Shown here: piece after piece, positions 15,167 to 23,591 of the stretch
Layout of the letters: the number at the start of each line of letters is the position of its first letter
Position numbering within the stretch: the first letter of the stretch is position 1
NCBI GenBank assembly: GCA_001799695.1
Contig: MGTY01000003.1
Span: 1 to 41,148, forward strand
DNA from: Elusimicrobia bacterium GWA2_69_24
GTDB lineage: Bacteria; Elusimicrobiota; Elusimicrobia; UBA1565
Reading direction: 5' to 3'
Length of the DNA stretch: 41,148 bases
Notes under the pieces: generated by a model
The model's input: only the letters and a program-made list of their open reading frames with translations
Database searches by the model: none
What the model was told of the DNA's origin: nothing
Made by a program: the position numbers and the translations under genes

Positions 15167-16804
15167 TCAGCGGACTAGGCCGTACTTGGGGAAGAGCTCG
15201 CGGGGATCCATGGCGTTGGAACGCAGGGCCATCTGGAAGGACAGCTCGTCATCCCCCGCGTGCACCGCGCCCAGCGCGGCCAGGCGGTAGGCCTGGCTGT
15301 AGAGCATGGCGAGGAGGACCTCGGGTGAGGAGGCGTCGAGTTTGAAGAAGGTCAGCTCCCGGTTCCGGGAGTTCAGGAGCGGCTCCAGCGTCTGGCGGGA
15401 GAAGGCGTTGCGGTCAGGGTCCTTCTCGGCACGGGCCAGCACCCCGGCCGTCACGATGGCGTATTCCTTCCTGCCGCCGTGGCCCATGGCCACCGAGTGA
15501 TCCATGTAGACGGGGACCGGGCTGGCGAGCACCGCCTCCGGCTCGGGGCTGCCCCGGATGAAGCGGCGGTCGCCCACCCCGCCGTCGAGCAGGCGGAGAT
15601 AATCCATCACGAAGAGCGCGTCGTCGGAGCCCAGGAAGACGACGCCGTCGTCCGCGCTGCTGGCCAGGACGTCACGGCCGTACCCGTACCAATAGTCGTG
15701 TCCCCTCTGATCGGCCCCGGACCAGCGCAGCCCCAGGAAAGCGGCCGCGAGCAGGGCCGCGCCCCCCCACGCGAACGCCGGCCGGACCCGGCTGAAGAGG
15801 CCCTCCAGCCCGGCCGCGAGCGCCAGCACCCAGGCGAGCAAAGACAAAATGCAGAACGGGGCTTCCAGCCCCCGCCAGTAGACGCCGTCCCCCTCCGCCA
15901 GGATGGGATACCCGGCCAAGCGCAGGGCCAGGGGCCCGGTCGCCGCGATCCAGAGGCCCAGGAAGACGGCGCGCTCCCGGTCCTTGAGGAAGAGGCGCAG
16001 CAGGCCGAAGGCGGCCAACCCCAGCCCGAACCAGGTCAGCTGACGCTGCACGGTCATGAAGTAGAAGCCCAACTCGTGCCAGACGAGCTTCAGGGAGAAG
16101 GATGACTCCCCCGCGAAGGTCCGCACCGCGCCCACCACGTAGACCGGGTTCTGCCTGAGGCGGAACCATATCAAAGCGTAGGACAGGAAGAAGCTGACAG
16201 CGAAGGCGCCCGCAAGGAGCCCCCAGACGGAACGGCCCGCGCCCCGGAACCGGCCCCGCTTCCATGCGTAGTACGCGACCGCGGGCCCCGCCAGGAGGAG
16301 ACCAAGATGATGCGCCGCCCCCAGCCCGAGCACCAGCCCCAGCCCTGCGGCGAAGGTACGGACCTCGCCCAGCGCCTCTCCATAGACCAGCAGGATGAGC
16401 AGGGCGCCGAAGAGACTGTTGAGCGCCCAGATGTCCGCGATCGCGCAACAGCGCCAGGTCAGGGGCGCGAAGCACAGGCACGACGCCGCGGCCAGCGCGA
16501 CCTTCCCCGACAGGCCGGCGCGCAGGGCGGCCAGCAGCAGGACGGCGCCCGCGGCCGCTCCCAGGAGGGCGGAGAGCGCGTTGACCCGGAACGGGAGGGG
16601 CCCCGGCAGGACCCGGGAGCAGAGATGTCCGAGGAAGGTGTACAGGGGATAGCCCGGCGAGTGCGGGATGCCCCAGGTCGCCGCGCTGGTGACGAACTCC
16701 GCGCTGTCGCCCGAGCCCAGGCTCGGGTTCACCGTGCTGAGGTAGACCGCGCAGACCGCGACGAAGAACAGCAGGGCGCCCCGGAGGGGCGTGAGCCGGA
16801 GCAT
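15167..16804 (-). CDS. DUF2723 multi-pass membrane protein (PMT/TMEM260-like)
   Basis: A 545-residue protein. The N-terminal segment holds LSTVNPSLGSGDSAEFVTSA and GIPHSPGYPLYTFLGHL, the hallmark of DUF2723 proteins, a GT-C-like family related to protein O-mannosyltransferases. The Asp in GDSAEF sits where GT-C enzymes keep a catalytic acidic residue in the first luminal loop. About ten to eleven membrane segments precede a C-terminal periplasmic domain of about 150 residues. Likely a lipid-linked-sugar-dependent glycosyltransferase; the substrate is unknown. The ATG at 16804 shares a base with the cyclase TGA (TGATG), giving coupled translation. The glycosyltransferase operon lies directly downstream. 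Confidence 0.8.
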   Translation of the reverse strand: MLRLTPLRGALLFFVAVCAVYLSTVNPSLGSGDSAEFVTSAATWGIPHSPGYPLYTFLGHLCSRVLPGPLPFRVNALSALLGAAAGAVLLLAALRAGLSGKVALAAASCLCFAPLTWRCCAIADIWALNSLFGALLILLVYGEALGEVRTFAAGLGLVLGLGAAHHLGLLLAGPAVAYYAWKRGRFRGAGRSVWGLLAGAFAVSFFLSYALIWFRLRQNPVYVVGAVRTFAGESSFSLKLVWHELGFYFMTVQRQLTWFGLGLAAFGLLRLFLKDRERAVFLGLWIAATGPLALRLAGYPILAEGDGVYWRGLEAPFCILSLLAWVLALAAGLEGLFSRVRPAFAWGGAALLAAAFLGLRWSGADQRGHDYWYGYGRDVLASSADDGVVFLGSDDALFVMDYLRLLDGGVGDRRFIRGSPEPEAVLASPVPVYMDHSVAMGHGGRKEYAIVTAGVLARAEKDPDRNAFSRQTLEPLLNSRNRELTFFKLDASSPEVLLAMLYSQAYRLAALGAVHAGDDELSFQMALRSNAMDPRELFPKYGLVR

Positions 16805-17433
16805 CAGAGAGTGTATTGCACCCGGAAAGCGGCCTTGGCCCCCGAGGGGATCTCGGCGATGGGCGTGAAGCTGACGCCCGGCATGCCTGCCGCGGACTTC
16901 TGGGCGGCGCCGGTGACCAGGATCTCCCAGGCCTTGGCCGTATCCTCGCCCAGCTTGCTCGCGGCGTTCACCTCGGCTCCGAAAACGTCGCGGTCGCCCA
17001 GCTTGAGCAGCTTGCCGAAGCCCAGCCCCACGCAGAGCAGGATCTTCTCGGCGTCGGAACGGTCCTTGTTGTAATCCTGGGCCGCCCGCTGCATGTCGAT
17101 GGCGCACTCCAGGGCGCTCTGCGTGCTGCGGAACAGCACCAGGAGGCTGTCCCCTTCCACCTTGATCAGGATCCCGTCGTGACGGTCGATGAGGGGGATG
17201 AAGAGCCGCTCGCTCTCATGGATGACCTGCAGGAAATGGATGATCCCGAACTCCTCGACCTTGCGGGAGAAGCCGGACAGGTCCGTGAACATCACGGCCC
17301 AATCCTCCCCGAAAAGGTCCCAGATGCGGCGGTCGATGGCCGCCTGGTCGGCCCCCGGCCGGAGCCGTTCCTCGATGAGCTTGTAAAGGCGGTCCTGCGA
17401 AGCGCTCTCGACGACCTGCTGGGCGTAGGACAT
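16804..17433 (-). CDS. Class III adenylate/guanylate cyclase-domain protein
   Basis: A 209-residue stand-alone cyclase domain. VMFTDLSGFS provides the first metal Asp (Asp51) and ILIKVEGDSLLVLF the second (Asp95). The later DVFGAEVNAASKLGE segment corresponds to the VNxAaRL motif: the Asn is kept but the transition-state Arg is Lys. There is no attached sensor domain; a short N-terminal helix precedes the domain. It may make cAMP or cGMP weakly or be regulatory only. The ATG at 17433 has a good AGGAGG 4 nt upstream. It lies 19 nt after the HEAT-cyclophilin gene and is coupled to the DUF2723 gene by TGATG. Confidence 0.8.
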   Translation of the reverse strand: MSYAQQVVESASQDRLYKLIEERLRPGADQAAIDRRIWDLFGEDWAVMFTDLSGFSRKVEEFGIIHFLQVIHESERLFIPLIDRHDGILIKVEGDSLLVLFRSTQSALECAIDMQRAAQDYNKDRSDAEKILLCVGLGFGKLLKLGDRDVFGAEVNAASKLGEDTAKAWEILVTGAAQKSAAGMPGVSFTPIAEIPSGAKAAFRVQYTL

Positions 17434-17452
17434 GCTGCCTCCTGATCTCTTC

Positions 17453-19354
17453 CTATTCGACGGCGTGCACGACGCGCGCCTTGATTATCCGATCTCCCGG
17501 CTCCAGGCGGTCCACCGCGTCCATGCCGGCGACGACGCGGCCGAACACCGTATAACGTCCGTCCAGATGCGGCGTGGGGACCAGGGTTATGAAAAGCTGG
17601 CAGCCGCCCGTATCCTTGCCCGCCTTGGGCATGCCCACCGCGCCCCGCTCGAAGCGCAGCCGGTTGACCTCGTCGCGCAAGGTGAAGCCCGCGTCGCCCC
17701 ACCCGGTACCGCGGGGGTCCCCGCCCTGGACCACGAAATTGGAGACCACCCGGTGCCAGGTCGATCCGTCGTAGAGCTTGGCCCGCACGCTATTGAGGAA
17801 GGTCGCGGCGTGGACCGGAGCCTCGCTCACGGCCACCGAGATCGTGATGTCCCCCTTCTCGGTCTCTAAGAGGACCCCGGCGGGGCCCGGCTTCTCGTAG
17901 AGGTGCGGCGAGGGCGTGAACCCGTTCTCCGCCGCGTCCAGCTGGTAGCGCATTCCCTTGAATCCGGGCTGGCCCTGGATGGCGGCGATCGACTTGCGGA
18001 TGCTGGAGCGCAGTTCCGCGAACTCGCGGCCGCTGGAATTGAGGTACGCCGCGTAGAGCGCCTGGTGCAAAGACGCCCCCCGCCCCGCGGCCGCCTCCGC
18101 CGCGGTCCCGCGCAGCTCCATGGAGGACTGGGGGTCGGCGAGGACCTTCTCCAGGGCGGCGTCGGCCCACGGCTCCGTGGACTTGGCGATGCCCTCCAGG
18201 GCCGCGGCCGCGACCTGCGGGTCCGGGTCCTTGAGCCCTTCCATGAGGACGGCCCGCGTCCCCGCCAGCTCGGCCAGCGCCAGATAGGCGCGGGAGCGGA
18301 TCCAGCCGTGCGGGGAGGCGCGTCCCTCCTCCAGCGCCGGTCTCGCGTCCGAACTCAGCTTGGGCAGGGCCAGGAAGGTCTCTCCCCGCACCAGCGCGGA
18401 GGCCTCCGGCGCCGCGGCTCCGATCTCGATGCGTTCGGAGAACTTCCGGTCGCCCGACGCCCCCGCCGCGGCGACCGCCGCCGCCCGCACGTGCGCCGAC
18501 GGGTCCTGGAACACGCTGTCATCGAGCCGGCGCGCCCACCCCCCGGCCCCCAGGGCCGCCACGGCCTCGCGCCGCACCGCGGCGTCGCGGGACTTCTGCG
18601 CCTTGAGCAGCGGCTCCAGGGGGGCGTCCTTCTTGAACTGTCCCAGCGCCCGCAGGGCGAACAGGCGGACCCAGAGGTGTCCGTCCAGCGCGGCCGCGGC
18701 CAGGGCCTTCTTGGCCCGCGGCTCCGGCCAGCGCGAGAAAGCGTAGACCGCCCGCCAGCGTACCTCGGGGTCCGAATCGCGGAACGCGCGGGTCAGGGCG
18801 TCCACGGAGGAGGCGGAGAGCTCGGGGATCCGCTTGAGGAAGCGCAGCCGGAACAGCCCCAGCGCGGCCTCCCCGCGCACCCCGGGGTGGGAGTCCTTCA
18901 GGAGTCCCGCCAGCAGGCCCTCCACCCCCGTCCCGCCGGTCTTGCCCAGCGCCTCCACGACGATGGCCCGTTCGCGGGGATCCTTGGCGTCCAAGGCGAG
19001 CACCAGGGCGGTCGCCGCCTTGGTCCGGGACAGCGCGCCGTCCGCCCCTTCCGGGGCGTCCGGGTCCGGGGGCTCCACCCCTCCCACCTGCCCCAGGTCG
19101 AACGCCGCTTCGGTGCGCAACAGCGGGTCCGGGTCCGCGAGCGCCGCGATCAGGGCGTCCGCATAGGCGGGGGATTGTATCCGCCCCATGGCGCGCAGGG
19201 CCCGGAGGCGCTCGGCACCGGGACCCGGGCCGGCGGCCCTCAGCAGGATGGAGGAATCCGGCACGCGCAGTTCCTGCTCGCGCAGGATGGGGTCGACGTC
19301 GGCCGCCGCGGCACGGAAGACGAGAACGGCGGCGAGGAGCGGCAGCAGCGGCAA
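17453..19354 (-). CDS. Secreted HEAT-repeat protein fused to a cyclophilin-type peptidyl-prolyl isomerase
   Basis: A 633-residue protein with a signal peptide (residues 1-18), then about ten HEAT/PBS-lyase-like helical repeats (about 40-440; for example DPDPLLRTEAAFDLG and DSDPEVRWRAVYAFS), and a C-terminal cyclophilin domain (about 475-633). The isomerase shows STWHRVVSNFVVQGGDP (catalytic Arg), GCQLFIT and HLDGRYTVFGRV, so the active site looks complete. This suggests an envelope folding factor whose repeats select clients. The TTG start at 19354 is one base from the upstream acyl-CoA dehydrogenase stop, so translation is probably coupled. No metabolic link to that enzyme is apparent. Confidence 0.85.
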   Translation of the reverse strand: MPLLPLLAAVLVFRAAAADVDPILREQELRVPDSSILLRAAGPGPGAERLRALRAMGRIQSPAYADALIAALADPDPLLRTEAAFDLGQVGGVEPPDPDAPEGADGALSRTKAATALVLALDAKDPRERAIVVEALGKTGGTGVEGLLAGLLKDSHPGVRGEAALGLFRLRFLKRIPELSASSVDALTRAFRDSDPEVRWRAVYAFSRWPEPRAKKALAAAALDGHLWVRLFALRALGQFKKDAPLEPLLKAQKSRDAAVRREAVAALGAGGWARRLDDSVFQDPSAHVRAAAVAAAGASGDRKFSERIEIGAAAPEASALVRGETFLALPKLSSDARPALEEGRASPHGWIRSRAYLALAELAGTRAVLMEGLKDPDPQVAAAALEGIAKSTEPWADAALEKVLADPQSSMELRGTAAEAAAGRGASLHQALYAAYLNSSGREFAELRSSIRKSIAAIQGQPGFKGMRYQLDAAENGFTPSPHLYEKPGPAGVLLETEKGDITISVAVSEAPVHAATFLNSVRAKLYDGSTWHRVVSNFVVQGGDPRGTGWGDAGFTLRDEVNRLRFERGAVGMPKAGKDTGGCQLFITLVPTPHLDGRYTVFGRVVAGMDAVDRLEPGDRIIKARVVHAVE

Positions 19355-19355
19355 G

Positions 19356-20501
19356 TCAGCAGCCTATGGCCCGGGAGATGACCAGCCGCTGTATCTCCGA
19401 AGTGCCCTCGCCGATCTGCAGGAGGCGCTGATCCCGGTAGAAGCGCTCGACGTCGAACTCCTTCATGAGTCCATAGCCGCCGTGTATCTGCACCGCCTCG
19501 TTGGCCACGCGCTGGGCCACCTCAGAGCAGTACAGCTTGGCCATGGCCCCTTCCTTCGAGAAGGGCTGGCCCGTGTCGCGCAGCCAGCAGGCCCGATAGA
19601 GGAAGGTGCGGGCATGCTCGATCTCAGTGGCCATGTCGGCCAGCTTGAAGGAGACGGCCTGGAATTTCGATATGGGCTGCCCGAACTGTTCGCGCTGCTG
19701 GGCGTACTTCAGGGCCGCCTCGTAGGCGCCCTGGGCGCAGCCCAGGCCCATGGCCGCGATGCTGAGCCGGCCGGAGTCCAGGGTCTTGAGCATCTGCTTG
19801 GAGCCGTCGCCCACCTTGCCGAGCACGCAGGACTCGGGGACCCGGCAATCGGAGAAATACAGCTCCGCGGTGTTGGACGCCCGCCACATGAGCTTCTTGT
19901 GCATGGTCTTGGCCGTGAAGCCCGCCGTGCCGGCCTCCACGATGAAGCAGGTGTACTCGGGCTTGCCGTCCTTCACCCCGCTGACCGCCTGCGCGATGAC
20001 GCCGCTGGTCATGGAGGTGGAGGCGTTGGTGATGAAGATCTTGGACCCGTCGATGACCCAGAAGGTCCCGTCCTGGCGGGCCTTGGTCTTGGTGCCCCGG
20101 GAGTCGGAACCCGCGCTGGGCTCGGTGAGGCCGAAGGCGAAGAGGGCTTCGCCCGCGGCCAGCGCCGGCAGGAACTTCTTCTTCTGCTCCGCGCTGCCGA
20201 AGTAGAGCAGCGGCGCGATGCCCAGCGAGACCCCGGCCGCCACGGTGGCCGCCTGCGAGCCGTCCACGCGGGCCAGCTCCTCCACGGCGATGACGTAGGA
20301 GAGGTAGTCCAGGCCCTGTCCGCCGTACTCCTCCGGCACGATGATGCCGAAGACGCCCAGCTCGCCGAGCCCGCGGGTCAGCTCGGGTGAGAACTCCTCG
20401 CGCTCATCGAGTTCGTGCGCCGCGGGGGCGATCTTGGCCTCGGCGAACTTGCGCACGGTATCCCGGATCATCTGCTGCTCTTCGCTCAATGAAAAGTCCA
20501 T
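19356..20501 (-). CDS. Acyl-CoA dehydrogenase (short-chain/butyryl type)
   Basis: A 381-residue flavoenzyme of standard length. Visible motifs: FGLTEPSAGSDSRGT (FAD/substrate binding), WVIDGSKIFITNA, QREQFGQPISKFQ, AVQIHGGYG, and IGEGTSEIQRLVISR with the catalytic base Glu365 in the position used by short-chain and butyryl-CoA dehydrogenases. It oxidises acyl-CoA to trans-2-enoyl-CoA, passing electrons to ETF. Chain-length preference cannot be fixed from sequence. No ETF or other beta-oxidation genes are in the window. The ATG at 20501 has GAGGAG upstream; it is divergent from the secreted protein at 20578. Confidence 0.92.
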   Translation of the reverse strand: MDFSLSEEQQMIRDTVRKFAEAKIAPAAHELDEREEFSPELTRGLGELGVFGIIVPEEYGGQGLDYLSYVIAVEELARVDGSQAATVAAGVSLGIAPLLYFGSAEQKKKFLPALAAGEALFAFGLTEPSAGSDSRGTKTKARQDGTFWVIDGSKIFITNASTSMTSGVIAQAVSGVKDGKPEYTCFIVEAGTAGFTAKTMHKKLMWRASNTAELYFSDCRVPESCVLGKVGDGSKQMLKTLDSGRLSIAAMGLGCAQGAYEAALKYAQQREQFGQPISKFQAVSFKLADMATEIEHARTFLYRACWLRDTGQPFSKEGAMAKLYCSEVAQRVANEAVQIHGGYGLMKEFDVERFYRDQRLLQIGEGTSEIQRLVISRAIGC

Positions 20502-20542
20502 AGGCTCTCCTCAGGGACCCCTATTCTTGCAAATTATCCCTC

Positions 20543-20571
20543 TTGAAATCCCGAGGTTCCGGGGGTATATA
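20543..20571 (+). promoter_or_regulatory. Consensus-like promoter, leaderless start
   Basis: TTGAAA (20543-20548), 17-bp spacer, TATATA (20566-20571); the GTG start codon is at 20578, exactly where transcription would begin. Confidence 0.65.
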
Positions 20572-20577
20572 TCTAAG

Positions 20578-21936
20578 GTGAGACCCCCTCTCTCCCGGCT
20601 CAGGTCCATCGCCCTGGCGGTTTCGGTGTCCCTCCCGGCCGCGGGGCTTTTCGCATATGCGCAGGAGCCGGACCCGGTCTCCCAGCTCGAAGCCGCGGTG
20701 TCGGAGCGCTTCCTCATCCCGCTCGTGCATTCCCCGCTGGACCTGCAGCCCCTGGAGGAGCGGTTCTCCAAGCTGAAGGAAACCGAACGCCTGGCCCTGG
20801 CCCCGCGCTGGGCGGCGGCGCGGGAGAACGCGGGCCGGGTCGATTCCCTGCGCGGCGCGCTCACGGCCGCGAGCGCGGAGGCCCTGACCGCCAAGGTCCG
20901 CGCCGCGGCCGCGGGCCTGAAGCTCTCCCCGGCGCAATCGGACGCGGCGGTGGGCAGGTACCTCAAGCTCCGCGAGTCCTTCCTCAAGGGCGGCGTGGCC
21001 TACGATCCGGCGAACTCCGGCTTCAAGTCCCAGGACGGCAAGGCCCTGAGCGCGGAGCAGTACATGACGCATCTGCCCGGCGCCGTCTCCGCGCAGCAGC
21101 GCGCCGCGATGCAGAAGCTGATGGCGGACCCCTTCGCGAGCCGCGGCGACGCCGGCGGACTGGCGGGCGGCACGAGCTCCTTCGGCTCCGGCGACAAGAC
21201 GGCCGCGATCGAGCAGTACCGGAAGACCCCGGCCCAGACGTACGTGAAGATAGCGAAGGCGCCGCCCCCGCCGCCCAAGAAGAAGGAACCGGCCGTCACG
21301 GAGCCGGAGAAGAAGAAGCCCGTGCCCACGACGCCGAAGACCCGGGCCGTGGACACGGCCGTGGACCAGCTCGCGGGGACCCTCAGCGGCAACATCGACG
21401 GCCGCATGTCGGAGCGGGGCCGGAAGGAGCTCATGACCGCCTGGCGGCAGTCTTTGGACCAGCACACCTCGGCGGAAGGGACGATCGACTACCCCAAGAC
21501 CGTCAACACCTTCCAGAACATACTCCTCAACGGACGGGAGGCGGGCAAGATCTCCCGCGACGCGGAGCACTGGGGCGAGATCACGGCCGGCACCTACAAC
21601 CTGGGGACCTGGGCCGGCCCGCCGGCCGCCATCGGGGCTTCCTTGGCCTGGAACACCTTCAGCGTGACCAAGTGCCAGCTCATGCGCTCCTACCGCTACC
21701 TGCGCGGGGAAGGGCCCATGCCGCCCGCGGGGAACTACTGGGGCAAGACCATCGGCGATTCCCTGGCCATGGAGTCCGCCGCCGCCGGCTGGGCCTCGAC
21801 CTTGCCCAACTCCAAGAAGGTGAACGCGAGCGGGATCGTCACCACCCTCAAGCTCGACGAGTTCGTCGATATCGTGAAGAGCGAGGGCGTCCTCACCACG
21901 ATCAAGGGCTTCGGCGAGCGTTACTTCGGCAAGTAG
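20578..21936 (+). CDS. Secreted protein of unknown function with Pro/Lys linker (452 aa)
   Basis: Starting at GTG 20578 gives a good signal peptide (MRPPLSRLRS then a hydrophobic AVSVSLPAAGLF, cleavage near AYA-Q). The first domain (about 30-220) is Ala/Leu-rich and helical. A low-complexity Pro/Lys linker (PPPPPKKK, EPEKKKPVP) at about 228-258 precedes a second domain with conserved-looking NTFQNILLNGREAGKISRDAEHWGE and YNLGTWAGPPAA. No family recognised. The longer frame back to 20341 overlaps the divergent acyl-CoA dehydrogenase and is rejected. A consensus promoter placed 7 nt upstream predicts a leaderless mRNA. PhoB/PhoR-like genes follow after 19 nt. Confidence 0.7.
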   Translation: MRPPLSRLRSIALAVSVSLPAAGLFAYAQEPDPVSQLEAAVSERFLIPLVHSPLDLQPLEERFSKLKETERLALAPRWAAARENAGRVDSLRGALTAASAEALTAKVRAAAAGLKLSPAQSDAAVGRYLKLRESFLKGGVAYDPANSGFKSQDGKALSAEQYMTHLPGAVSAQQRAAMQKLMADPFASRGDAGGLAGGTSSFGSGDKTAAIEQYRKTPAQTYVKIAKAPPPPPKKKEPAVTEPEKKKPVPTTPKTRAVDTAVDQLAGTLSGNIDGRMSERGRKELMTAWRQSLDQHTSAEGTIDYPKTVNTFQNILLNGREAGKISRDAEHWGEITAGTYNLGTWAGPPAAIGASLAWNTFSVTKCQLMRSYRYLRGEGPMPPAGNYWGKTIGDSLAMESAAAGWASTLPNSKKVNASGIVTTLKLDEFVDIVKSEGVLTTIKGFGERYFGK

Positions 21937-21945
21937 AATTTGGTT

Positions 21946-21951
21946 TAGTAT
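21946..21951 (+). promoter_or_regulatory. Candidate -10 (TAGTAT) ahead of the PhoB-like gene
   Basis: Lies 4 nt before the ATG at 21956. The surrounding 10-mer TTTAGTATCC recurs at 41115-41124. Could give a leaderless mRNA if the gene is not simply read through from upstream. Confidence 0.3.
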
Positions 21952-21955
21952 CCCC

Positions 21956-22625
<670 letters not shown>

Positions 22626-22639
<14 letters not shown>

Positions 22640-23567
22640 ACTGGCCGTCGTCCTCTCCTTGCTCGCGGCCGCCGCCGGCGTGTGGGCGCTCGCCCGGCGC
22701 CGCCGGCTCCAGGACGCGCGGGTCCTGCGCGATTTCGCCCTGCGCGTGGCCGAAGGCCGCTTCGAACCCAGGCTCCCGGCCGGCTCCGGCGGCGAACTGG
22801 GCGCTCTCGAAGCCGCCCTCGCCAAACTGGCCGAGAAAGCGGAAGGGGACCAGGTCCGCACGAAAGCCCTGGAGCAGCTCCGCCGGGATTTCGTGGCCAA
22901 CGTCTCCCACGAGCTGCGCACCCCGCTCACCGCCATCCAGGGCTTCGCGGAGACCCTGCTCGACGGCGCGCTCGAGGATCCCGAGCACCGGCGGGAGTTC
23001 GTGGAGGACATAGCCCGCAACGCCGAGATGCTCAAGAAGCTCATCGACGACCTGCTTACCCTTTCCGCCATCGAATCCAAGGAAGCCAAGCTCGACTTCC
23101 GACCCCTGCGCCTGTCCGAGGTCTGGAAGCGGGTGCTGCCGACGCTCTCGCACCAGGCCATCACCTTCCAGGTGAGCCTCGCGGCCGAGCTCCCGGATTC
23201 CCTCCCCCCCGTGGTAGCGGACCCGGACAAGCTGGGCCAGGTCTTCCTGAACCTCGTGGCCAACGCGGTCAAATACAACCAGCCGGGGGGCTCGGTCACG
23301 GTGCGCGCCTCCGAGGATCACGGCCATGTCCGGGTCTCGGTCTCGGACACGGGCATCGGCATCCCCGAAGAGGACCTGCCGCGTCTCTTCGAGCGCTTCT
23401 ACCGCGTGGACAAGGGCCGCTCACGCGACCTGGGCGGCACCGGTCTCGGCCTCTCCATCGTCAAGCACATCGTCGAGGCGCACCAGGGCTCGGTCTCCGT
23501 GGAGAGCGTCCAAGACCAGGGCTCGGTCTTCAGCTTCACCCTTCCCAAGGTGCAGTCCCCCCGCTAG
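22626..23567 (+). CDS. PhoR-like sensor histidine kinase
   Basis: A 313-residue kinase with one N-terminal membrane segment (about 3-20), a short HAMP-like linker, then the phosphoacceptor helix FVANVSHELRTPLTAIQGF (His95) and a HATPase domain with N-box NLVANAVKYN, DTGIGIP and GGTGLGLSIVKH. There is no periplasmic sensing domain and no PAS domain, so the signal must come through the membrane/cytoplasm, as E. coli PhoR takes it from PstSCAB-PhoU. The likely start is TTG 22626, overlapping the regulator gene by 14 nt. The neighbouring Pst genes support a phosphate role (inference). Confidence 0.83.
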
Positions 23568-23576
23568 CCCCGGGTG

Positions 23577-23585
23577 TGGTAACAT
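23577..23585 (+). promoter_or_regulatory. Extended -10 (TGGTAACAT) of the FGGY kinase gene
   Basis: TG-n-TAACAT ends 6 nt before the GTG at 23592, again placing the transcription start at the start codon. Confidence 0.45.
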
Positions 23586-23591
23586 AACGGG

